This document shows, in pieces, positions 51,723-64,000 of a stretch of 64,000 nucleotides of DNA. Each line of letters starts with the position of its first letter. Position 1 is the stretch's first letter. Source of the DNA: Tubulanus polymorphus (Eukaryota; Nemertea; Palaeonemertea; Tubulaniformes; Tubulanidae); contig NC_134025.1 in assembly GCF_964204645.1 (NCBI RefSeq), forward strand, positions 8,933,001-8,997,000. Reading direction: 5' to 3'. A model generated the notes under the pieces. It saw nothing but the letters and a program-made list of their open reading frames with translations, ran no database searches and was not told where the DNA came from. The translations under genes were made by a program, and so were the position numbers.

Positions 51723-52367
51723 TATCAAGTGTCATAATCGTCGGTGGGCAACGCAAAAGTTTGGAAAACGTGTATTTTGACCAGAAATTGCGTCCAATTA
51801 ATGAACCACAGTTCCTACGAACACGAAAAGTGTATCATGTCGTAAATTGATCTCGCAAACTTGAACCAATTCAATTTAATATATTAGCATATACTGACGG
51901 AGTTTGCGCAGATAAAAACATATCAAACAACAATTAGCGATTCTTTTTTACATTTGATTATATTCTATAAACATTTTAACGAAGATATTTGATAAATATC
52001 GAAAATTACATTTCATTTAGCATATACTGACGGAGTTTGCGCAGATAAAAACATATCAAACAACAATTAGCGATTCTTTTTTACATTTGATTATATTCTA
52101 TAAACATTTTAACGAAGATATTTGATAAATATCGAAAATTACATTTCGTCAATTTGTTTTCAAACTGAATGAGGCGCGCACCTGTTCCGCATTATTCCGT
52201 GCATTTCCGACAAAATGGCGATCGTAGGCGGAATTCACCGAATAAATATTTCCGACTGTTTCGGCTATTAAATATACGCCATTAATTTATCATTGACTGC
52301 CAAAAGTACAAAAGCAGTCACGTAAACTTATTTTTAACAATTCGACGAGTATTTATTTAAATATACG
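51723..52367. promoter_or_regulatory. Bidirectional promoter region PATL1/GMEB
   Basis: 645 bases between the two divergent start codons, so both 5' UTRs and promoters must fit here. It contains the tandem 131-base duplication. No TATA box at a convincing distance was seen for either gene; a CpG-bearing stretch lies at about 52180-52240. Confidence 0.6.
51884..52147. repeat. Perfect tandem duplication, 131 bases twice
   Basis: Positions 51884-52014 and 52017-52147 are identical as read, separated by two bases (period 133). The unit begins TTAGCATATACTGACGG and ends AAAATTACATTTC. It lies in the PATL1/GMEB promoter. Identity implies a very recent duplication or an assembly artefact. Confidence 0.95.
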
Positions 52368-54831
52368 ATGGAAAGACACGGAGAAGTGGAGTCCGTGATG
52401 GCCGAAGTTGATATTTCCGAAGAGATTCCGAGTGGCGACGATTCGGCTTTCGTCGTCGAAGAGCCCTCGTCAGCTGATCGGGACGAAGTGCACGAAGTTC
52501 AAACAGCTGATGACACGAACGGTCCCGACGACGTGCCCGTGGATGAAGAACACCATCCGATTACGGGTGAAGTGGCCGATCATGTTTTCGCAGTCGCTAC
52601 GTCTCAAGGCTACGTTACGGCCGAACAGCTACGCGAAGCGGGAATTAAAACCACTCACATCGTCATTCAAGATCATAGTTTCGGAGTCGAAGTCGAACCA
52701 CTCAAATCCCCGACGACTCCGTTGCCGCCACCCACCCCATCTACTCCGTTAAGTCGTGAAAAAGGATTCAGATATCAGTGGGATGATTCCGTACATTTCC
52801 CTATTCTACCAATACGGTGTAAAGATGTCAATGGAGAACTTTACAAAGCTAAATTCGGTTCTGGTACGCACTGAAGAATCATGAATCACAGCCACACAGT
52901 CACAGGACTTGTGAAATAACTGATAATAATTAAATAGTAGCCTTATGCATCCAGTAATGAATCAATGTACGGACCGGTGCTGGATATTTTGATCCTGGCT
53001 ATTTGTGGGTCCCTGTGGAAAATAGGACAGTTAGAAAAAACATTTCCTTACCCTTAATTGATGGGTTTTAGATATTAGTTAATTGATAAAAACATGTAGA
53101 TAACTTCAATTCAAGTGATATAGGTCCCTAATTCCTACAATAATTCAATCTCTAACTTTTTTACAGGTGGACGGGGAAAATGTGTGAAGTCAAATGGGCG
53201 TTGGTTTACGCCGAGTGAGTTTGAATCATTTTGCGGCAGAGCCAGTAGTAAAGATTGGAAGCGCAGCATTAGATATGGTGGCCGGACGCTGCAGTGTTTG
53301 ATAGAAGATGGAATGCTGACACCGCATGCAACATCATGTACATGTGCAGCTTGCTGTGATGATGAAGCAGTGGTAATGAAAAATGTTCACAAATAAAAAA
53401 AATAGCGGCCTTTTTGAGTTGACTCCTTGAAAATGTGTTTGTGGGATGTCTTTTTCAGACTGGACCCATTCGACTGTTTGTGCCGTATAAAAGAAGAAAA
53501 CGAGAGAGTGAAAGCGGTAGTCTCGGCGCCAGTCAGCTTAAAAAACCACGTCTCATGTCCACTAAATCATCTTCGTTAACCAACTCGCCAAGTCCTACAA
53601 AAGACACCCAAAGTGGTACATAACACGTTTGTTTAATCTCCCACCTCGTTTTAATTGTTTGATGTTTTAAATGTTTTTGTGTGTTGTTGCAGTTATGGCA
53701 GCACTACACTCGCAGACAGGTCTGCAACACATCAGCCAGCCTACAGTTGTTACTGATGCTGAAACCGGTGATACAGTACAAATTGTTACTACAGACAGTA
53801 GCGGAAACCTAATCACAGCTGGTGGTAAGTTTGATGATTAGGCTGGATGAAGGCAATATTCATGCTAGGAGATGATTGTAGTTAGCATAAGTTCCTTATT
53901 TCATCACAATTCTAATGATATGTAAAGTTGCCATTAAAAATTGGTATTTAAACCTTGTATCGATTTAAAAATATTGATTGATTAATTTTGTAGAAGGCAC
54001 TGTAGTGCAATTGCCAGCACAGGTGAAAGCAAACGCTACACAGCCTCAAACTCAACAGTTTCAGCCTACAATACATCTACAAGCTGGGATAGATGTCAAC
54101 GAACAAAAGCAATGGTGGCAGCTTGAGGAGGTATTTGTCCCAGGATTTTATTCCTTTAAGAGACAGACCAAAAATACAGTTGTGAAAATGTACAATTGAT
54201 AACCATTGCGCTTGTTCATTGCAGATGGCGAATGCTATTATTCAACAGGCTGAACAGTTGAAGGTCTTAATCGCTCAAGCTAAGGATCAAGCTGCATTGA
54301 CTAGGGAAGCCTCTTATCAACAGCTGAAAGCGCAGATGGAAAAAGAAAAGAATGCTGTAAGATTCTTATCAATAATGGTCCTTTTTAAATTAAATTCTTT
54401 TAATGCATAATGTTCATTTACAAACTCATAAATACTAAGAATTTCCTCTGCTAATGTGTTGTTATTTATTTCTTACGTTATTCTATAAGAGTATTACTAA
54501 TACTTCACTGTGCACAAGTATAATGTTATTGATTCTGACAAAATCTATCGTTTAGGCTTTGAATGCTCAACGTATTGAAATGTCGATGAATCTGTCACGA
54601 GCAGTTTTAGAAGAACGAACTCACAAAGATATAGCTGTTCAACAGGCTCTGGCTCAGGCGCGAGCAGATATGCAGGAAAAATCAGGCTTGGAAGGCACTA
54701 CAACGCTAGTTACTGATGATAAAGCTGTGACCTATAGAATAACCTGGGCTGACACATCACCAGATAACCAGGCTACTATGACTATCATTGATCAAGATAA
54801 TGGAAGCGCGAAAAAGGGCCGGAAAACATGA
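52368..54831 (+). CDS. GMEB: Glucocorticoid modulatory element-binding protein (SAND domain)
   Basis: Nuclear DNA-binding cofactor of the GMEB1/2 family. Seven coding exons (plus): 52368-52863, 53167-53372, 53459-53615, 53693-53824, 53994-54130, 54225-54356, 54556-54831; phases agree, 511 aa (human GMEB1/2 about 530-570). The acidic N-terminus leads into the family block [18 protein letters not shown]. The SAND domain is split by intron 1: [20 protein letters not shown] (about residues 144-163), then [19 protein letters not shown], with the DNA-binding KDWK motif in [13 protein letters not shown], and a CTCAACC zinc-type cysteine group. A basic KRRKRE stretch in exon 3 is a likely nuclear signal. 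The C-terminal part is glutamine-rich, then a helical coiled-coil-like region ([20 protein letters not shown]), ending KKGRKT. A polyadenylation signal lies at 55097-55102. The start is the first ATG of the open frame. Confidence 0.95.
52864..53166. other. GMEB intron 1
   Basis: A 303-base intron that interrupts the SAND domain. GTACGC donor and TTTTTACAG acceptor. No other feature. Confidence 0.85.
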
Positions 54832-55721
54832 ATCCATTTGAACCGTAATACTCCTGCATGTGTTCGATCGAATTTGTTCAACATCTGTCGATATTGGAAA
54901 AGTATTTTTAAAGGACACATTGTGCTTTTATGATCATTTGTATATCGTTTTCATTATTTTTAATTGTAAATATGGATGTGGTGGGTATTTAAGTAATTTC
55001 TCATAAAAAAGCATCCTTTGTCCAATAATAGAGAAAACTAAATTTTCTGGTTAAGTTCTGTGTATACAATACGTTTATGTTGTTAATTAATTGATGAATA
55101 AAAACGCTTTATATTTGACATGATATCCAGCTTCTATTTTCTCTCTTGGCTAGATACATGTATGTTCATCTGGTTTCTTTCTAAAAGATATGCTGAGATT
55201 TTCATTCTCATGCATCGAAGGAAACACTGGACTATGAATATTTATTGGTCTGAGATCGTCAAGTCAGACAAGAAATTGAAGACAATTACGATTGATGATT
55301 ATAACTGTATTTTAAAAAGTTCAATGAATTATTGCAACATGTTTTAATAATTAGAATTGGTGCAATCGCTGTGAGACAGTAGCATAAAGCATGACAAGAC
55401 ATCAGAGATTAAGAACTATATGCCAAAATAACTTTCATATTCAACACGAAGCAATGAATTAAACTTTTAACAAAGGAATGAATTATATGAGAATATCACA
55501 TAAATTTGTATCTCAATTCATGGTTATCTATAAATAGAATATATGGCACTGCACAGGTTAATTCACAATTTTATATGTACGGTATCATAGATGAGTCGGA
55601 TCAATATTCTATGATTAATATGCAACAATACTGTTGATTAAAATGTCTGGGAGTTGACTCCATATGAAGACATAAGACACTTCCATTTGATTATGTCCAT
55701 GTTCTGCTGAAATTCCTTAAT
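54832..55721. other. 3' UTRs and spacer between convergent GMEB and catalase
   Basis: Holds the GMEB 3' UTR up to about 55.12 kb and the catalase 3' UTR from the other side. AT-rich; the open frame at 55120-55347 has no family resemblance. Confidence 0.7.
55097..55102 (+). terminator. GMEB polyadenylation signal
   Basis: AATAAA 266 bases after the GMEB stop codon. The next gene (catalase) is convergent and ends about 620 bases further on. Confidence 0.7.
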
Positions 55722-58630
<2,909 letters not shown>

Positions 58631-58725
58631 CGTGTTCTTAGCTCTTGTTCTACTTGGCTGTATAACGCTAGATGTCAATTCTGATCGCGCTCTCGCGATG
58701 TGCCAACTTGAAATGGAAAGAGCAG

Positions 58726-58736
58726 TATTTATATAA
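58726..58736 (-). promoter_or_regulatory. Catalase TATA box
   Basis: TATATAAATA on the minus strand about 100 bases upstream of the catalase ATG. This would put the transcription start near 58.70 kb and leave a short 5' UTR. Confidence 0.5.
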
Positions 58737-58832
58737 GCAGATTTTAGTTAAGGCCGGGGCAAAGATTGTCAAAAATACTTCCGGGTTTATACTGCCATCT
58801 ATGAAGTCGAACGATAAATAAACGCATATTTA

Positions 58833-58905
58833 CGGGATTCGAACCTGTTGGGAATCAACTGACGCCGAGGACTGCCGTTCAGCAACGACTAGCCCGCCCT
58901 GTTTA
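58833..58905 (-). repeat. tRNA-like / SINE remnant with B-box
   Basis: The minus strand has AGGTTCGAATCCCG, an exact B-box, preceded by GGCGGGCTAGTCGTTGCTG. The cloverleaf is not convincing: the acceptor stem does not pair. Probably a tRNA-derived repeat; it shares the GGCTAGT word with the remnant near 16.1 kb. Confidence 0.3.
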
Positions 58906-59279
58906 AATTTTCGATGACGACTTTTTGTGGAATTATTCCTAAAATTCCGTTACTATTTGATCGATGAATTGGTGTAAGATAATACATACGTAACGCCAAT
59001 ATCCCTGTAGTCTTTATACACGTAAACAACACAGGAATAGATTATTATGGTAGGTTTTATGGATGGTTTAAAAATGGTAATAAAGTTCACTTTTTCGCGT
59101 TTTTGACTTGTGGTGTAGAGAAAATTATGAAGAAGATTCTGTGTCTTCTTCATTTTTCTCACATTTATTGAATCGAATGAATGAAGAAGTGAATGACGGT
59201 CTTGATGAATGATTCAATGTTTGCGAGTAATTTGTTGATTCATTTTTAGGAGCCGAATACGAATCGGAGTAAATTACCC

Positions 59280-62200
59280 ATGTTGAGATCGGCCGTTAAA
59301 TCAAGGTTACCCGCACCAACGTCAACATCGAAATCCATTCCACCCCCATTACCAACACTAACATCGAGAACAAAGAGATCAAGAAGCCCTGTTAATGCTG
59401 TAAGTATCTAATCCCCCCCGGTTAGTTAATTCTATCATGGATTTTAGACCTAATAAGTAGATTTAGGCCTAGGCTAATAAGACTAAATTTTATTTCAGAC
59501 TGAGCCAGGTATAAAGAGACAACGTCTAGATGCTGCTGATCACTCAAAGCCTACAGGTCCAAGACTTTTACGCAAAGGTAAGCAAAAAATTCATCTTTTC
59601 TAGCTTTTGGACATAATTGACATCATTTGATATTTTGATGATATTTCAAAATGATAAATTGATATTTTGTACTTGAACATATGGTTTTATGCTATTCACT
59701 TCTTTAGCTAATTCAGTTGGTGCTCTGCATCCTCCAAGAACTGGCACAAATGTCATCAAAAAAGACCTGACTAGTAGGAGACCGACTGCACCTACTACAA
59801 ATCGTAAACCACCCGTAAACACAGCTACATCTCAGCAACGTGCACCATTATCACGACTGAATCCACCGACCAAAAAACCTACCACCGCGTCAGCAAATTC
59901 AGCAGCAGCAGCAGCAGCTGCCCCAGCTGCTGGCAAGAAACGTCCAGCTTGGGATATGAAAGGAAGACTAAGCGATGCTCAGGAACAACTCGAAAAGAAG
60001 AAAGCCCTTCTGTCAAAGCAACAAAATGAGTTCGAACAAGCGACATCTAAACTGAAAAACCTGGAAGATAGTATTAGGTGGGTGATTTATCTATACACTT
60101 CATCATTTTCTAATTAAAAAACCTCTTGCCCCTCATTTATGTTATTTATGACAGCCAAAAAGACCAACAGATTCAGCGACTTCAGACAGAGAAAATCACT
60201 ATGCAAACTGAAGCGAATGATTTGAAGAAACAAATCGATGAAACAAATGTTAAATTTGTGCGAATAGAGCAAGAAAAGGAGGAACTCAAGACCACTTTGG
60301 ATAAAACACAGGTTTGTGAAATTCACGTCCTTCCGATTCGTGCTTAAATTATTAATTGCACAGAGATAACGAATTAACATTAACCAAGTCCATCACAGGT
60401 TTAAAACCGAATTACTTTAGATAAGTTTAATGATATTTAACTTACTACTGTACAATTGACGGATAAATCGGAAGCCTGCATGACCCATCCTTTGGGGGCT
60501 AATCGTGAAATCAGTCATCTGTTGCAAAGGCTATACGGATGAGGTTCACATGACCTCAGGCATTGATTTTAGTCTCTGATATGGTGTCGCTTCGGTGTTG
60601 CCTTATTCTTCAGTCAGAGAAAACTTCAATCGAAGATGAAGCCAGGCAACTTCAACAGCAACTGAAGACAGCTACGGACGATCTTGTCAAAGTAGAGCGG
60701 GAGTTAAAAGGTCAACTGGAAGAACTAAACAATAACTGTACCCAAATTAAACTGGAAAAACAACAAGTTTCAGAACTCTTTGAATCGACTCGGGTATGTG
60801 GCATGATGCATGTTGGGGACCTTTTAAAGTATACTGCACTGGATTCAGCGAAACCAAATTCATCTGTGTTTATTGTCAGGTTGAATTGTTAAAAAAGTCG
60901 GAGGAAGCAGATAGATTGAATTTACAGTTACACTCTCTACAGACACGCTTCACAGAATTACAAACTAACCATTCTCAAACAACACAAGATAAATTACAGT
61001 TGACCACAAATTTGACTGATACACAGGTTCGTTGAAATTCATGGCACAAGTCTCGCTTGATCAAATGTCTTCTCGGGATCATATCAATTGGGAAAAATGA
61101 TTCACCAAAATGCTGGGAGTTCTCTTCAATCAATTCAAACTATTGTATCTGATCATTTCAAGAGCCGGTAGCTACAAAATAATGAATGTTCAAACGTACA
61201 ACTTTTTCATCAGGACAAGTTGGAAATACAGTGCAGGGAATCCGAGTGTTTGAATACACAGTTATCTTCATTACAAAACAGATTCACAGACTTACAAACA
61301 AACTTCAATCAGACAACACAAGATAATGCCCAGCTTACATTCAACTTGAATATTTCACAGGTTTGTCCATTTAAGCGCTTGGTCATGAAGCAGGAAATCA
61401 TATCATGTTTAAGTTCAGAGCAATAGGTCAAATAATCTGTGTAGTGTGTGTCGGCGCTCTGAAAAGACATTAAACATGTCTTCAGTACAATATGTATGCA
61501 GCTGTTTTTAGATGCACATCCCTTACAGTACATAAACATATCGTTTTAGAAAAATCTTGAAGACATGACTTCATCAGACAAACAGAAAGCTGAAACAATT
61601 GAAAAACAGAAGATTCAGATATTGGAACATGAAACCAATCGCCGAAAACTCCATAATACAATTCAAGAACTAAGGGTTAGTACATTCGTATTTTATTCGA
61701 GCAGATATTTTTCTACTTTCAATGCATCATACAACCTGACATAAATATTTTATCTTTTACTCAATATTCAGGGAAATATACGAGTATTTTGTCGTGTACG
61801 ACCTCTGATTGGTGAAGAATTGAAGATCACAGATGGTGTTATAAGCCACATGAACTTTCCAGATCAAGAGGATAACAAAGTTCTTGAAATGGAACGTCTA
61901 GATGCTAAAGATCTAAATGAAGTAAGTTCTCATCAGTGGCGAATTCATTTCAAATCATTTAGATTCGTATGATATATAAAATATCAGTCATATCACAGTA
62001 CCTGTGAAATGATGTTGTCTTCTATTTGGCCATACCCACACACATACAGTGTATCATGAATTGAGAATTTCATAGTAACTCCCATTTTCCAGACAACAAT
62101 GAGTTCGAAGAAAAAACACGAATTTACGTTTGATCGTGTTTTTAATCCTGAATCCAAACAAGAAGATGCTTTCTTAGAAATTTCACAGCTTGTCCAGGTA

Positions 62201-63907
62201 GGTTCTATATATGTGTGTGCATAACTGAATATTGTGGGGCAAATAAAAATTGGAAACATCAGAGTTTCATTTATATTTCAGAGTGCTTTGGACGGTTATA
62301 ATGTATGTATATTTGCATACGGACAGACAGGATCCGGTAAAACATATACGATGGAAGGGGGTCCAGACGCATTACATAATGCCGATTCTCGAGGTATGAT
62401 ACCCAGAGCTGTCGAACAAGTTTTTGATGCCTCAATAGCCATGAAGGAAAATGGATGGCAGGTAAAGTAAAATGATAATCTTCATCCTAATGATGGCTTG
62501 AATTATTGAAAACGTTCCAAATATTGCATACCGGTATTCTGTTGTTTCTCTGTTTGCAGTTCACATTCGAAGTTTCATTTCTGGAGATTTACAACGAAAC
62601 CATCAGAGATTTGTTGGGCAATGACGGAATCAATAGTCAAACTAAACACGAAATCAAAATCGCCGGCAACAACAGTCACGATGTGATGGTTACAAATCTG
62701 ACAACGATCAGTGTTGAATCCGCTGATCAAGTGAGTATCATCATCATATTTATCACGGTTCTTCCCACAGTATCGGAAAAAACTTGGGATTGCTCAGTTT
62801 GATAATATGTGGGAATTAAAGATTTTCCCACAATCTGGGAAATTCATTTTAGACTCACATAGCATTACTGTTTGATGTTTACTTGCGTGCCCAAATGTAA
62901 CTTTCTTCATTAATCTTTCTTGAAAATTACCTTTATCAATCAGTTACCTCTAAATTTTTTGGTTTACCTATGTTATGGCTGTTGGTTGGCAGTCTGCCGA
63001 GAGTATGTTAAATCGCGGCACAAAATTTAGTGGTAATACTTACGGGGTTGTCTTTTATCGTGAAGCAAGTAGAATTGATGCGTGGAGGTCAGGCTGGTAA
63101 GCTTCGAACGGAAGATGCAATATTTAACGAGAAAAACATCCAAAATTCTTCGCTTTCTATAAGTTACTTGTGTTGACCTATATTTGAGTTTCCGACGTGA
63201 ATACGGGAAATTCTTGGAATTTCCAGGAATTTCGGCACCTCTGACGTAATTTTGGGAGTCACAAAATGGTGAGCAATTCATTTGACATATTGCCACATTC
63301 ATCAGGAATAAAATGAGCTATCAGGCCAAAGATTTTGGAACTGTTTAATTGGCTTCCTGGATTTTTATGCTAAATACAAAGCAACACACAGGCAATATCA
63401 AATTGTGGGTCATGCTTCCTAGTGCTCTTATGGTTTTCTGGACATATTTAAACCAAAACTAACAGCCACGCAAGTGAAAATCAAAATGAATACATGTATA
63501 GTTGTACGTTCTTCTAGAAAGGAGAAAGGTAAACCACTTTGCCTGTGGCAAATTATTTACATCCCTGAAGTATGTTGATGTTGAAGGCCCCACATATTGA
63601 AAATTGTTATTAAATCAGCTCATGAAATATTTAGGAAAATTAAGGAATTTTGAATTCATGTGTCTGTAACTGGAAACAATGTTGTGATAGTAAATCATTA
63701 AATCTCTTGTCCAAATATATTGTACAATGTACATCCAATTCACCTGTATTTGGTTCAATTGATTTTAGGTTTTGTCATTATTGTTGAAAGCAAGTCGTAA
63801 TCGAGCAGTAGCTGAGACAAAATGTAATGCACGTTCGTCTCGAAGTCACAGTGTCTTCATTTTCAAACTGTCATGTAAAAATTCCATCACACATCAATCA
63901 TATGAAG
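59280..63907 (+). CDS. KIFC1: Kinesin-14 KIFC1/Ncd-type C-terminal motor (3' end outside window)
   Basis: Minus-end-directed spindle kinesin that cross-links and focuses microtubules. Thirteen exons in the window (plus): 59280-59399, 59499-59577, 59708-60077, 60155-60311, 60614-60793, 60880-61026, 61214-61360, 61550-61675, 61772-61921, 62093-62197, 62282-62461, 62560-62730, 63769-63907. This is 690 codons plus one base; the motor continues beyond the edge. The N-terminus is basic and proline/serine/threonine-rich, with an alanine run ([11 protein letters not shown]) before the KIFC1 signature [12 protein letters not shown]. Exons 3-8 encode a long coiled-coil stalk; exons 6 and 7 are near-duplicates. 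The motor begins [11 protein letters not shown]. The P-loop is GQTGSGKT in [23 protein letters not shown], then [14 protein letters not shown] and switch [12 protein letters not shown]. Switch II (DLAGSE) must lie further right. N-terminal stalk plus C-terminal motor, with the RPAWD block, excludes plus-end kinesins. Confidence 0.95.
62731..63768. other. KIFC1 intron 12
   Basis: A 1.04 kb intron, several times longer than the other KIFC1 introns, placed inside the motor domain before switch I. Open frames in it (for example 63027-63302 minus) have no family resemblance. No repeat recognised. Confidence 0.7.
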
Positions 63908-64000
63908 GTATATTTTAAATTCATCCAGAATAACAATACCTCTGAAATCCGTCAGATCTTAAGCGATTGAATTTCGTTGTCTTTTGAAAAAAAAATTTTG

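Larger units (their letters stand above)
58631..59279. promoter_or_regulatory. Bidirectional promoter region catalase/KIFC1
   Basis: 649 bases between divergent start codons. It holds the catalase TATA box and a tRNA-like B-box remnant, both listed separately. A CATTTTTAG acceptor-like sequence ends at 59249, so the KIFC1 ATG at 59280 may lie in a second exon after a 5' UTR intron. Confidence 0.6.

Noticed and set aside
58833-58905. Possible working tRNA gene
   Set aside because: The B-box is perfect, but the acceptor and D arms do not form a proper cloverleaf; kept only as a repeat remnant.

Overview
The window is nuclear DNA from an invertebrate animal. It is AT-rich, has spliced genes with GT-AG introns, and carries single-copy animal gene families: Runx, PATL1, GMEB, catalase and KIFC1. 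Introns in the right part are mostly 100-1000 bases. The gene set fits a bilaterian, and I lean towards a spiralian (mollusc, annelid or brachiopod grade), but nothing here fixes the phylum.

Left part, about 1-45.8 kb: a sparse, regulatory-looking region with two complete Runx transcription factor genes in tandem, both on the minus strand. Runx-A (7367-14237, 573 aa) and Runx-B (29078-41357, 545 aa) each have five coding exons with the same intron phases. Each has a full Runt domain and a C-terminal VWRPY Groucho-binding motif. Their Runt domains are about 80% identical by hand alignment, and the rest is strongly diverged, so this is an old local duplication with both copies under constraint. 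Runx-A keeps an internal 3' splice site just after its proximal start peptide, at the point where vertebrate distal-promoter (P1) transcripts join. Runx-B has lost the AG. A cluster of Runx-type sites lies 6 kb upstream of Runx-A. A cluster of GATA motifs lies in Runx-B intron 2, and TCF/LEF-like motifs lie upstream of Runx-B. Two small inverted-repeat transposon remnants and a long TA microsatellite also occur here.

Right part, about 45.8-64 kb: a dense cluster of housekeeping genes. PATL1 (minus, 20 exons, mRNA decapping) is head-to-head with GMEB (plus, 7 exons, SAND-domain transcription factor). GMEB is tail-to-tail with catalase (minus, 12 exons). Catalase is head-to-head with KIFC1 (plus, at least 13 exons, minus-end kinesin), which runs off the right edge inside the motor domain. 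The PATL1/GMEB spacer holds a perfect 131-base duplication. PATL1 intron 1 holds a foldback element. KIFC1 has two adjacent 147-base exons that look like a tandem exon duplication in the coiled-coil stalk.

Most interesting are the tandem Runx pair with its differential loss of the distal-isoform splice site, the KIFC1 stalk exon duplication, and a catalase last intron whose retention would swap the peroxisome-targeting-like tail. Exon coordinates come from reading splice sites by hand and checking phase; allow an error of a few bases.
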